Below, one piece after another: positions 1 to 9,013 of a DNA stretch of 64,000 bases; positions within the stretch are counted from its first letter, which is position 1, and the number at the start of each line of letters is the position of its first letter. The DNA is from Rhodospirillaceae bacterium (GTDB lineage Bacteria; Pseudomonadota; Alphaproteobacteria; UBA6615). The notes under the pieces were generated by a model that saw nothing but the letters and a program-made list of their open reading frames with translations, was not told the DNA's origin and did not search any database. Location of the stretch: the NCBI GenBank assembly GCA_002713365.1, contig PASR01000010.1, positions 13,719-77,718 on the forward strand. Reading direction: 5' to 3'. The translations under genes and the position numbers were made by a program.

Positions 1-1691
1 ATAGTAAGATTTTCATCACCTGTAATTGTTATCGAGGTAACATCAGCTGCATTCAAAGTTGTAATTGTGGCTGCTGCTGTTGCCGAACCTATTGTTAGGG
101 TTTCTTCGTCGTCAACCGTTACGGTTGTGGTCGTATTACCTCTATCAGTAATTGTTAGAGAATCTGATGAACCATCCGTTTTACGAGCCAGTGTAGCCGC
201 TGTAGCCGCGATGTTATCGAGTACTAGGGTTGTTACATCACCAGAGGCATCCGATACACCACCAGAAGTGGCTCCATTATCCATCTGAATTGTGGCTATG
301 GTGTTACCCGAGAGGGCATCCATATCTTGTGTCACGCCAGCCGTTATTGTTAGTTTTTCAATCCCGGTTACGTTACCAGAGGTAATGATAGTTGCCGTAG
401 ACAGTGTATCAGTACCTTCACCACCTGCGATCGTATCCGTACTTGCAAGGTCCACTGTAATTGTATCATTACCGGCACCACCATCAACAGACACATCACT
501 ATTTGTGTGGGCTGATACATCAAGCGTATCGTTACCAGAACCACCTGTTACTGATAGATCAGTTGTAGAACCGGTATCTTGTTGACCCGTGGTAATTGTT
601 AGATTACCTGAGTTTGCTGACGCATCAATGCTCGTCAAGCTATCGGTTGTTGCGGTATCTAAATTATTAATAGTAGCAGAACCAGTACCAGCAATCGTCA
701 GGCTCGTAGCCGATGTTGCCGTAACATCAAAATCGTTGGTCGTGCCCGATAGTGTTAGGGCAACCGTTTCAATACCGGCCAGGGTTAATTCCGTAGCATT
801 TCCACCCGTTAAGCCAGCAACTGTTACAGTCGCCGTGTCGGCAGAACCTGATACGTCATTGTATGTAATGGTGTGATCTACAGCAGCATCAGAAACTGCA
901 AACGCGACCGCTGAGCTTACACCACTTACAGTAGCGGCTTGAGATGAGCCAGCCACATTTATGGTTGTAATGCCAGACGCGTTTGTTAAATTTAATGTAG
1001 AAGCGGCTGAACCAGAGTGAGTAACGTTAACAGTCTCAACGCCAGTTATGCTCAGAGGAGCCACTGAATTTTCAATAGTAGCATTCAAGGTATCGGAACC
1101 AGCACCACCAGCAATCTTATCTAGTGAACCAAGTGTCTGCGATCCAGCACTGCTAAGAGAAGCATCAATTGTATCTGCTCCATCTCCACCTGAAATGTCA
1201 TTAACACCAGTAGTAAGAGTGTATGCCCCGGCTGCTGCTGCTTCAGCTGCACCGCTGCTGCTTAGGGATGTGCCGCTAGTATCTTGGGCAGCACGTCCTT
1301 CAAATTGTCCAAATTTAACCCAATGCTCGTAAGCATTCTGGAATGAACCCGCTGTTACCGCGGAAGCCACATCGGCGTTAGCAGCCAGATATGTGGTTGA
1401 ATCAAAGGTTGCAGAAATTCCTGCCAAATCTGCCGTCGGGGCTCGCCCCTCACCTGCGCCAAATTCCATAAAGTGGGTCAAAGCATTTACGCCTGCCGCA
1501 ACAATATCTGGATTACTCTGCAAGTAATACGATGTATCAAAGCTCGCGTTAGGGTCACGCAGCTCCTTATATCCAAATAGCTCCCAGTGAGACTCTGCGC
1601 TAGTAAAAGTACCAGCAACGACTGCAGCCAGGACGTCCTGGTTCTGCGTTAAGTAATAGCTCGAATCAAATACCATTGATGTGATGGCCAT
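1..1691 (-). CDS. RTX-like type I secreted surface protein, 5' part only
   Basis: The reading frame runs from an ATG at 1691 off the left edge, so the C-terminus, where a type I secretion signal would lie, is not visible. The start is preceded by GAAGGA. Residues from about 8 to 140 hold three tandem repeats of roughly 45 residues with the pattern FDxxYYLxxNxDV...HWxxFGxxEGR, seen near the N-terminus of many type I secreted proteins. The rest is Thr/Ser/Ala/Gly-rich and nearly free of aromatic residues, with RTX-like glycine-aspartate turns such as GGSGNDTLD, GGAGNDTI and GGEGTDTL. There is no Sec signal peptide. It lies downstream of the ABC and HlyD genes on the same strand, so it is the likely substrate of that exporter. 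An adhesin or S-layer-like role is inference. Confidence 0.85.
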   Translation of the reverse strand, partial: MAITSMVFDSSYYLTQNQDVLAAVVAGTFTSAESHWELFGYKELRDPNASFDTSYYLQSNPDIVAAGVNALTHFMEFGAGEGRAPTADLAGISATFDSTTYLAANADVASAVTAGSFQNAYEHWVKFGQFEGRAAQDTSGTSLSSSGAAEAAAAGAYTLTTGVNDISGGDGADTIDASLSSAGSQTLGSLDKIAGGAGSDTLNATIENSVAPLSITGVETVNVTHSGSAASTLNLTNASGITTINVAGSSQAATVSGVSSAVAFAVSDAAVDHTITYNDVSGSADTATVTVAGLTGGNATELTLAGIETVALTLSGTTNDFDVTATSATSLTIAGTGSATINNLDTATTDSLTSIDASANSGNLTITTGQQDTGSTTDLSVTGGSGNDTLDVSAHTNSDVSVDGGAGNDTITVDLASTDTIAGGEGTDTLSTATIITSGNVTGIEKLTITAGVTQDMDALSGNTIATIQMDNGATSGGVSDASGDVTTLVLDNIAATAATLARKTDGSSDSLTITDRGNTTTTVTVDDEETLTIGSATAAATITTLNAADVTSITITGDENLT

Positions 1692-1936
1692 AAACTTTAT
1701 CCTTCAATTAGTTACATCATACGTTCTGCTTTAGCCCGAAGTGCGGTTTTCCCAACACATCAAAACTAAAGCGATTAATTCTCATATTCTTCCACAACAG
1801 TGGATTCATTTCTAGTTAAACCTGTATAGCGATTACTATACCTGATTCTCAACAGCAAGCAACAAGGTTCAAAAATTAATTAAAAACCTATTTGTGTTGC
1901 TTTTTTACAACACGTGTAATTTACAACTTTATAGTC

Positions 1937-2200
1937 TTATTCTGCGTCCCCCGCGCCAAAACGACCGATGTGATCTGCATAACTATGTAATAGGGCCGAG
2001 GCCGCCTTTCGGTCGATCATCTCTAGCAAAACTGCGCCGTAAGCATTAACCATAGCGCTAAGAACTTCATTAGTAGGCGCCTCGCTTTGAGCTTCTTTGA
2101 CTGCCTTATGCAACCCCGGAGCTATTATTTCGCGAGCCAAACGATTAACTCGTTCTCTATCTTCAGGCTCAATAACCGGTTCGTCAGCGGAAACATTCAT
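1937..2200 (-). CDS. small acidic protein in the type I secretion operon, function unknown
   Basis: This 87-residue protein lies between the HlyD gene (38 bases upstream) and the secreted substrate gene (245 bases downstream), all on the minus strand. A ribosome-binding sequence GGAG precedes the ATG. It is soluble, without signal peptide or membrane segment, charged and predicted mostly helical, beginning MNVSADEPVIEPEDRER. I do not recognise the family. Its place suggests an accessory of secretion, such as a chaperone or regulator of the substrate, but nothing in the sequence proves that. Codon use resembles the neighbours, which supports it being real. Confidence 0.65.
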   Translation of the reverse strand: MNVSADEPVIEPEDRERVNRLAREIIAPGLHKAVKEAQSEAPTNEVLSAMVNAYGAVLLEMIDRKAASALLHSYADHIGRFGAGDAE

Positions 2201-2237
2201 AATAATCTCCTGATATTATTCACAGCTTTCACAGCCC

Positions 2238-3584
2238 TTACTTTTCATTCATGCCACGAGCGAGTGAATCAGTTAAAGGTTTAAGAAGGTAAGCAAGCGC
2301 AGTGCGCTCACCAGTTTTAATTAAAACATCAGCGGGCATGCCAGCTGAAAGTGCTACATCTCCAAGTTTTGCAACCTCGCTTTCAGAAATTTCTGCGCGT
2401 ATTAAAAAATATCCAACTCCGGTTACTTGGTCGACCAAGCGATCACCGGATACCGACATTACGGTACCCATTATACTCGGCGTTAAACGCAAGTTAAGCG
2501 CAACAAGTCTTACTTCCGCTTCCTGACCAACCTGCACATTATCAATATCATTAGGAGACACCTGAGCTTCTACTATTAATTCTTTATCTTGTGGTGCTAT
2601 CTCCATTAAAAGCTGTCCGCCTCGGACCACTCCTCCAATCGTATGTACAGCTAAGTTCTGAACAATACCCGATTGTGGCGCCTTCACTTCAATCCGAGCG
2701 AGCACATCTTCAGCAACCGCGAGCCTTTGGCGAAGGTCAGAAGTAGCCGCTTGAATATCCTGATATTGCCCTACCACATCTTCACGGAATCGCTGACGTA
2801 AATTAATTATCTGGCTTTTTGCCTCACCTACACCATTTTGTGCTCTAGCAATTTGAGCGTCGTCACTACCCGCTTCGCCCCTAAGCCGCGCCATAGCACG
2901 CTCTCTAGCCAATACTTCATTACGGGGGTAATATCCCTTTTCATAAAGCTCTCTAAGACCCCCAAGCTCCAACTCAAATATCTCAAGCTGATCAAATCTG
3001 GACTTTCTTTGTAGACGATGTCCTTCAATCTGATCATTAAGCTGGCTAATGCGTTGCCTAAGTATATTAACTTGACCACTTAGTGATTCTCTTCTTGCTA
3101 AAAACTGCTGACGCTCAGATTCGATAATTTCTAGGACAGACGCTTCGTTAATCCGCGACATTAATTCCTCGGGGAAAATAATCGAGACAGACATATCCCT
3201 TTCCGCAATAAGACGAGCTTTCTGGGCCACATGAAGATCAATCTGGTTGCGAAGTCTCGACGCCGTAGCCGATACTTGAATATCATTTAACAATACCAGC
3301 AATTGACCTGCCTTTACGGTCTCTCCTTCTTCCACCAGAACCTTTTCAACTATTCCACCTTCAAAATGTTGTACTAGTTTTCTCTCACCCTTTACCTTCA
3401 AAATAGCAGCAGCAGGAACTGCGCTGGCCATCGGTGCTGTCGCTGCCCATCCCCCTATGCCGGCAAAAGCAATCAAAACCACCAGCAGACCAAATACAAA
3501 GACTGAAGAAATCTTAGAGGAAGGTCTCTCAATCTGTTCATGAGCTTCGCTCAAAACAGCGATTGATGTAGATTCATCGGCCAT
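2238..3584 (-). CDS. HlyD/PrtE-family type I secretion membrane fusion protein
   Basis: This is the periplasmic adaptor of a type I secretion system, linking the inner-membrane ABC protein to a TolC-like channel. The 448 residues are usual for the family. A single N-terminal transmembrane helix spans about residues 28-50. It is followed by a half lipoyl-like segment (QHFEGGIVEKVLVEEGETVKAG, in two halves), a long alpha-helical hairpin rich in Q, R and E at about 105-290, the second lipoyl half (APQSGIVQNL), and a beta-barrel domain ending near the C-terminus. It follows the ABC gene by about 80 bases and no outer-membrane channel gene is present in the window. Confidence 0.93.
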   Translation of the reverse strand: MADESTSIAVLSEAHEQIERPSSKISSVFVFGLLVVLIAFAGIGGWAATAPMASAVPAAAILKVKGERKLVQHFEGGIVEKVLVEEGETVKAGQLLVLLNDIQVSATASRLRNQIDLHVAQKARLIAERDMSVSIIFPEELMSRINEASVLEIIESERQQFLARRESLSGQVNILRQRISQLNDQIEGHRLQRKSRFDQLEIFELELGGLRELYEKGYYPRNEVLARERAMARLRGEAGSDDAQIARAQNGVGEAKSQIINLRQRFREDVVGQYQDIQAATSDLRQRLAVAEDVLARIEVKAPQSGIVQNLAVHTIGGVVRGGQLLMEIAPQDKELIVEAQVSPNDIDNVQVGQEAEVRLVALNLRLTPSIMGTVMSVSGDRLVDQVTGVGYFLIRAEISESEVAKLGDVALSAGMPADVLIKTGERTALAYLLKPLTDSLARGMNEK

Positions 3585-3663
3585 AACTTATAAGCCCCAT
3601 ACAAATGAAAGTATCGCCAGGACTTAATCTTGACCATGTCTCCATAATGAATATTGCCATCAG

Positions 3664-5376
3664 CTAATCCCCCGAATCAGTGGAAAGGGCTAATGGCTTA
3701 TTTGCTTGATTTAATTCAGCCAATACAGTGTCTCGCGATCCGAAGCGCAGCAACACGCCGTCTTTTAATACTGCAACATTATCAACTATAGATAATAGTG
3801 ATGCTCGATGACTTATCACAACTATTGCCTGACCAGCTTCTTTTGCCTTTTTTAGCGCTTCAGCAAGAGCATGCTCGCCTTCCGTATCAAGGTTTGCATT
3901 AGGTTCATCTAAAATCAAAACTTTGGGGTCGCCATATAATGCCCGCGCAAGTGCAATACGCTGTCTCTGCCCGCCTGATAGGGCATAACCATTTTCTCCC
4001 AATTCCGTATTATAACCATCGGGGAATTCTAATATCATTTCATGAACCCCTGCCTTCAAGGCAGCCTCAACAACAGTGGTAGAATCTGCCTGCTGAAAAC
4101 GAGATATATTATCCGCGACCGTCCCAGAAAAAAGTTCTACATCCTGGGGCATATACCCAAGATACGGACCCAATTGTTCCGGATCCCATTGAGTTATTTC
4201 AGCTCCATCGTAACGTATCGAACCGGCATGCGGCCTCCAAACACCCACCAATGCTCGTGCTAAAGAAGATTTCCCAGAGCCACTAGGCCCAATTAAACCT
4301 AGCGCCGTACCAGGAGTAACCGACAAAGATACATTCATCAACACAGGTGTTTCAGCCCCCGGGGGTACCACAATCACCTTGTCTACGGTTACTTCCCCTA
4401 TTGGCTCAGGCAGCGGCATTGGCCTTTCTTCGATAGGGTTTTGGCTCATTATTTCTGCTAAGCGTCTATAAGCATTCCTGGCAAAGATAAACGTTCGCCA
4501 CTGTCCAACCCCCATTTCAACAGGGGCTAGAGCTCGACCCATTATTATAGAACCCGCAATCATCGCACCCGGCGTAATATCGCCACGAACGGCCAAATAA
4601 GCTCCCACACCCAAAATTCCAACTTGAAGCGCCATCCTTATAAAACGTGATGTTGCCAGAAATATTCCAGCTCTGTCACTAGCACGTGTCTGAAGTACAA
4701 GTCCTTCGCTATGACGATGTCCCCAAATATTCATAACAGACGAAATCATACCAAGTGCATGAACTACTTCTGCATTTCGCAAGCTAGAGGAGGCATAGTG
4801 TGTCGCAGCCAATGATCTCCCTGAAGCTTCTCCCATCAGACTACGCGTGGAAAGATCGTTAAATAGCGCTAAAATGAAGATAACAATTGCCCCTATTAAA
4901 GACACCAGTCCAAGCCAGGGGTGCAATAAAAAACCCGCTATAATGAATAACGGTACCCAGGGCGCATCGCAAAAGGCAATTATTGCTCCACCAGAAAGAA
5001 ACTCTCTTATTGTATCTGTATCTCGTAACGCTTGTGCAGACGTATCAGCTGAACTGCCTATTGAAGCTTTAAATATTACTCTAAACACCCTTTCGTTAAG
5101 GTATTCGTCGAGTTTTAGTCCAGTACGAATAAGTATACGAGAGCGCACAAACTCTAATATTCCATAAACAACCAAACAGCCTAAAGCTATTACAGTGAGA
5201 GCAGTTAGTGTAACATAACTTTTGCTCATCAGGACGCGGTCATAGACTTGCAACATATAAAGCGGAGCTACAAGCATCAAAAGATTGATAAAAGCGCTAA
5301 AAAAAACAACGCAAAGCAAATTAGGCCTACAAGACCTCATCGCCTTCCGAAGATAAATTGACTGTTTACCCGCCAT
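3664..5376 (-). CDS. type I secretion ABC permease/ATPase, PrtD-like
   Basis: This is an inner-membrane ABC exporter that powers one-step secretion of the RTX-like protein. Residues 1-310 form the membrane domain, including the family-typical VAPLYMLQVYDRV stretch. The ATPase domain has Walker A GPSGSGKS near residue 363, the signature LSGGQRQR near 466, Walker B ILDEPNANLD with Asp near 490, and an H-loop SHR. No N-terminal C39 peptidase-like domain is present, as in PrtD rather than HlyB or bacteriocin exporters. An upstream TTG at 5385 is possible; the ATG at 5376 is preferred. It is the first gene of the operon, with adaptor and substrate downstream. Confidence 0.93.
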   Translation of the reverse strand: MAGKQSIYLRKAMRSCRPNLLCVVFFSAFINLLMLVAPLYMLQVYDRVLMSKSYVTLTALTVIALGCLVVYGILEFVRSRILIRTGLKLDEYLNERVFRVIFKASIGSSADTSAQALRDTDTIREFLSGGAIIAFCDAPWVPLFIIAGFLLHPWLGLVSLIGAIVIFILALFNDLSTRSLMGEASGRSLAATHYASSSLRNAEVVHALGMISSVMNIWGHRHSEGLVLQTRASDRAGIFLATSRFIRMALQVGILGVGAYLAVRGDITPGAMIAGSIIMGRALAPVEMGVGQWRTFIFARNAYRRLAEIMSQNPIEERPMPLPEPIGEVTVDKVIVVPPGAETPVLMNVSLSVTPGTALGLIGPSGSGKSSLARALVGVWRPHAGSIRYDGAEITQWDPEQLGPYLGYMPQDVELFSGTVADNISRFQQADSTTVVEAALKAGVHEMILEFPDGYNTELGENGYALSGGQRQRIALARALYGDPKVLILDEPNANLDTEGEHALAEALKKAKEAGQAIVVISHRASLLSIVDNVAVLKDGVLLRFGSRDTVLAELNQANKPLALSTDSGD

Positions 5377-5671
5377 TTTAACCAACCAGTATGTTCAAAC
5401 CCTGGAAACTTAGAGCGCCCTAGCACTTGGTACCCAAAAATTAATTTACAATAGATAAAGTCATTTTAAAAAAAAATAACACCTCAAATCGCCAAAAAAA
5501 TCAGCTGTCAACTTTAGCAATTAAATTTCTATAGTAAGTTTTTCAAATTTTATCAGCCGATTAATTATTTATAAAAACTCTGGAATCCTAACCAGGATAA
5601 ACATAAACAATAGAAAAATGTTGATTCGCTCAAAGTAAAAATTTTTTTTTTAAGAAAAAGATAATATTAGA

Positions 5672-6451
5672 CTAGTCCGTTAACACCACGGCTCGAGTCC
5701 ATCCTGCTGTTCCCCCACGAATTTTGCAAGGAAAGCAAGCCACAACAAAATCTTTTGATGGAATAGCTTCAAGGTTTTGCAGTTTCTCCATATGGCAGTA
5801 GGGCTGCTCAATTCCAGCATAATGACCTTCCCATATTATTGATGGATCTTTGCATTCAGCCCAACGTTTCGATGTATGAACAAACGGAGCATCCCAACCC
5901 CAAGCATCAGTTCCAGTAACTCGAACACCCTGGCCAGTAAGATACAAAGTCGCTTCGCGTCCCATTCCACAACCAGAGCTTGTATAGTTTTCACTTCCAT
6001 AGGCTGATCCGGCGTTTGTATTTACTAGTACAATATCTAACGGGGACAGCGTATAATCAATGCGCTCCAATTCATCGACTACATCTTGTTGGTTAACTAC
6101 ATATCCATCACTAAAATGTCTGAAATCCAACTTGATACCAGGACGTAAGAACCAATCTAATGGCATTTGATCAATCGAAGGCATTGGATTGCCAAATTTA
6201 TCGGTAGGGTGGTAATGAAGAGGGGCATCAACGTGGGTTCCATTATGCGTGGTCAAGGTAATAGTCTCGTAGGCAGACCCAACACCCCCTGGTAACTCAT
6301 CTGTATTAAGGCCAGGATATATATCAGTCCATCTTTCAAGATTATCGCCGTGGTTTAGCATATTGATTTTAGGCCTCATATGCGGCGGATCAACAATAGT
6401 GACGTCATCGAGAGCCATAGATATATCAATAAGGTTGCTGGGTAGCTTCAT
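5672..6451 (-). CDS. cyclase-family metal-dependent hydrolase
   Basis: The protein belongs to the cyclase/kynurenine formamidase-like family (PF04199), whose members hydrolyse cyclic amides or formamides such as isatin and N-formylkynurenine. The metal-binding motif HNGTHVDAPLHY is intact at residues 69-80, with further histidines downstream (THNG, HTSKR, GHYAG). The 259 residues are normal for the group, and AGGAAA precedes the ATG. It is divergent from the sulfatase gene across a 234-base gap containing a dyad. A role in ring or amide opening suits the surrounding catabolic genes; the substrate is unknown. The 295 bases between this gene and the ABC exporter are AT-rich and hold nothing I can name. 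Confidence 0.85.
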   Translation of the reverse strand: MKLPSNLIDISMALDDVTIVDPPHMRPKINMLNHGDNLERWTDIYPGLNTDELPGGVGSAYETITLTTHNGTHVDAPLHYHPTDKFGNPMPSIDQMPLDWFLRPGIKLDFRHFSDGYVVNQQDVVDELERIDYTLSPLDIVLVNTNAGSAYGSENYTSSGCGMGREATLYLTGQGVRVTGTDAWGWDAPFVHTSKRWAECKDPSIIWEGHYAGIEQPYCHMEKLQNLEAIPSKDFVVACFPCKIRGGTAGWTRAVVLTD

Positions 6452-6531
6452 TTTATTTTCCTATTCAAAGAACGTCAGATACAGCAAATCTGTTTACCGG
6501 ATAAAATAAATATATATTTAAATCGATCAAA

Positions 6532-6547
6532 TATTGTCTAAACAATA
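6532..6547. promoter_or_regulatory. dyad in divergent cyclase/sulfatase promoter region
   Basis: TATTGT and ACAATA form perfect 6-base arms around CTAA. The left half also begins an AATATTGT (6530) that is matched by ACAATATT at 6556-6563, so there are nested inverted half-sites. The position between divergent genes suggests an operator, but the region is very AT-rich and chance is possible. Confidence 0.3.
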
Positions 6548-6685
6548 ATAAATATACAATATTATCTATATGCGGAAATAGTTGAGTTAAAATATTCGAT
6601 TAGAGTTCGATATATAAAATTAAGCTAATTATAGAATTGTAAAAATTAAATTAAACAAACCATTATGATTGGGGTTAGACTACGC

Positions 6686-8185
6686 ATGGCCAATCCGAAG
6701 AATACCGTTATAATAATGACGGATCAGCACAGCCCTAAAATGCTAGGGTGCGCTGGACACCCTCACGTGCTCACACCAAACCTAGATTTATTAGCTGCGA
6801 ATGGCGTATATTTTTCTAGTGCCTATACACCTTCACCCCTATGTGTTCCAGCTAGAGCAGCACTAGCAACCGGCCGATATGTGCATCAGATAAACTGCTG
6901 GGACAATGCAATTGCATGGAAGGGTGAACCTGCAGGTTGGCCACAAAATTTACCTTCTGCCGGCCATTATACGGTGTCTATTGGCAAACTTCACTATCGT
7001 AGTGAAGAAGATCCTATCGGTTTTAATGAGCGAATTATACCCATGCATATCGCCGACGGTGTTGGCGAACTCCAAGGTTCAATTCGTCCTGATCTGCCCG
7101 AAAGAACTCAAGGCCGTAAGTTAGCTGAAGAAATAGGTCCTGGAGAGACCAGCTACACAGCATATGACCGGGACATCACACAAAGGGCTGTTTCCTGGAT
7201 TGCCCAGGCAGAAAAAAACCCACCTCATAATGATGACGGTGATCAGGTGCCGTGGGTGCTATACATATCTATGATCTGCCCTCATTTTCCTTTAAGTGCT
7301 CCCAAAGAGTTCTATAATTTATACGACCCAGATAAAATTGAGATCCCCAAACCAATCAACAACGAATACATCAATGCCCATCCATGGTGGCAAGCTTTTC
7401 ATAAATCAATCTTATTTGACAAATACTTTAAAGATGATTCACACAGACGCAGAGCCGTGGCCAATTATTATGGTTTGGTGAGTTTTGCGGATGACAATGT
7501 GGGAAAAATAATTAAAGCTCTTAATGATAGTGGGCTTAGTGAACAAACTCGAGTTCTTTATACCTCTGATCATGGAGATAATCTGGGTGCGAGAGGAATT
7601 TGGGGAAAGGGAACAATGCATGAGGAATCGGCCGGTATTCCAATGATTTTTAATGGACCGGACATACCAAAAGCAATAAAAATAAAAACACCTGTTAGCT
7701 TACTAGATGTTTATCCTACTTTACTTGACTGCCTTGGATTAAATGCAAACCAAGCTGAGGGTTCCTTACCAGGAACTTCATTGTTAGATATATGTAATAC
7801 TAAAAACCAATATGACAAAGATAGAGAAATACTAAGCGAATATCACGGTGCAGGCTCAACCTCTGGTACCTTTATGCTACGCAAGGGTGCTTGGAAGTAT
7901 ATTCACTACACAGGATATGCTCCAGAACTATATAATATTGAAGAAGATCCAGAAGAAATTACAAATCTATCTGACAATCCAAACTACGCGGATATACTGG
8001 CTGATCTGTCTGATTGTTTACATAAAAAGTTAAGCCCCATGACTCCAGATAGCATAGATGCCACAGCAAAAGCAGAACAAGCAGCTCATATTATAAAACA
8101 CGGGGGGCGCGATTTTATATTAGGCCAAGCGCAAATTCACGGCTCACCTGTGCCAGGTGGTAAAAGCACTAGAGTTAATGAATAA
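6686..8185 (+). CDS. sulfatase, choline-sulfatase-like family
   Basis: This enzyme hydrolyses a sulfate ester using a formylglycine made from the Cys of the CxPxR motif, here CVPAR followed by ALATGR, with Cys at residue 53 from this start. The metal ligands of the N-terminal MTDQH segment, the GKLHY stretch and the later TSDHGDNLGARG motif match choline-sulfatase-like members. I chose the ATG at 6686 because MANPKNTVIIMTDQH matches typical family starts; an ATG at 6665 adds seven residues. There is no signal peptide, so it acts in the cytoplasm unless exported otherwise. No maturase for formylglycine is present in the window. An AhpD-like gene follows after 29 bases. Confidence 0.88.
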   Translation: MANPKNTVIIMTDQHSPKMLGCAGHPHVLTPNLDLLAANGVYFSSAYTPSPLCVPARAALATGRYVHQINCWDNAIAWKGEPAGWPQNLPSAGHYTVSIGKLHYRSEEDPIGFNERIIPMHIADGVGELQGSIRPDLPERTQGRKLAEEIGPGETSYTAYDRDITQRAVSWIAQAEKNPPHNDDGDQVPWVLYISMICPHFPLSAPKEFYNLYDPDKIEIPKPINNEYINAHPWWQAFHKSILFDKYFKDDSHRRRAVANYYGLVSFADDNVGKIIKALNDSGLSEQTRVLYTSDHGDNLGARGIWGKGTMHEESAGIPMIFNGPDIPKAIKIKTPVSLLDVYPTLLDCLGLNANQAEGSLPGTSLLDICNTKNQYDKDREILSEYHGAGSTSGTFMLRKGAWKYIHYTGYAPELYNIEEDPEEITNLSDNPNYADILADLSDCLHKKLSPMTPDSIDATAKAEQAAHIIKHGGRDFILGQAQIHGSPVPGGKSTRVNE

Positions 8186-8214
8186 TAAATTTATCAAAAG
8201 CAGGAGAGCCTATT

Positions 8215-8898
8215 ATGGCAAGAATCCCTAGAATAAATCCAGAAAATGCGCCAGCCGAAATTAAAGAATTTTATGATGCGGTTACGGGCCTTATAGGTCG
8301 GGTACCTAATGCATACAGAACGCTTGCTCATGCACCCTTTCTAGCGATGCTTTTTCTACCATTTCAATCTACCAATCAACGCGAATGGCCAGGATCGCGT
8401 TTGTCGGGAAAAATGAAGGAAATGGTAGTTATAAAAACGAGTCATATAAACGGTTGTGAATATTGTTTTGCCCATAACACTGCGCTAGGCGCCGCAGCAG
8501 GAATATCACACGAACAAGTAATTTCTATGTCGTCTGATGACTACCTTAAGTCAGAACTGTTTGATGATAGAGAGAAAGCTGCAATTGAGTGGGCTGAACA
8601 CATGACAAAAAATACAGCTCGAGAAAGAGATGACGTATATAATCGCGTTAAATCTCTATTTAGTGATGCTGAAATTATCGAGCTAACACTTATTTGCGGA
8701 ATGTTTAATATGATCAATCGTCTTAATGATACTTTGGGTTTGGAAATAGAATCCCAACCAGAAGTAGATAAAATAAAAGGATCACTTTTTATTGATCCTA
8801 AAAAAATAAAAACCTACTTACACTGGTTAGCTGACAATTGGCCCGATGAATTTGATGATTTAAATAGACGTGCAAGCGAGGCCGCAGAAACAATTTAA
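8215..8898 (+). CDS. AhpD/carboxymuconolactone decarboxylase-like protein
   Basis: The 227-residue protein has the AhpD-fold motif with the catalytic pair CEYC followed by AHN (about residues 81-87), preceded by KEMVVIKTSHING. Members are thiol peroxidase-like reductases or carboxymuconolactone decarboxylases; the CxxC pair favours a redox role. AGGAG precedes the ATG, and the gene follows the sulfatase closely and is probably cotranscribed. The C-terminal 50 residues lack a recognisable motif. The substrate is unknown. Confidence 0.85.
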   Translation: MARIPRINPENAPAEIKEFYDAVTGLIGRVPNAYRTLAHAPFLAMLFLPFQSTNQREWPGSRLSGKMKEMVVIKTSHINGCEYCFAHNTALGAAAGISHEQVISMSSDDYLKSELFDDREKAAIEWAEHMTKNTARERDDVYNRVKSLFSDAEIIELTLICGMFNMINRLNDTLGLEIESQPEVDKIKGSLFIDPKKIKTYLHWLADNWPDEFDDLNRRASEAAETI

Positions 8899-8973
8899 AA
8901 AAATACCTATAGATCAACTAGTAAATTCAATTAAGGCCAGCTATAACTCTCTGCTGATAATTCTTTTTGTTAT

Positions 8974-8991
8974 CGGACATATATCTGTCCG
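8974..8991. promoter_or_regulatory. inverted repeat upstream of radD-like gene
   Basis: CGGACA and TGTCCG form perfect 6-base arms around a 6-base centre, ending 22 bases before the helicase start codon. The GC content of the arms is high for this region. It may be an operator or a short hairpin in the mRNA leader; it has no following T-tract, so it is not a terminator. Confidence 0.35.
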
Positions 8992-9013
8992 TATATAGTT
9001 ACGAGTCCCCCGC

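Noticed and set aside
67-1332. Several plus-strand frames of 70-97 residues
   Set aside because: They are antisense to the repetitive RTX-like gene; the low-complexity Thr/Ser/Ala coding sequence keeps other frames open.
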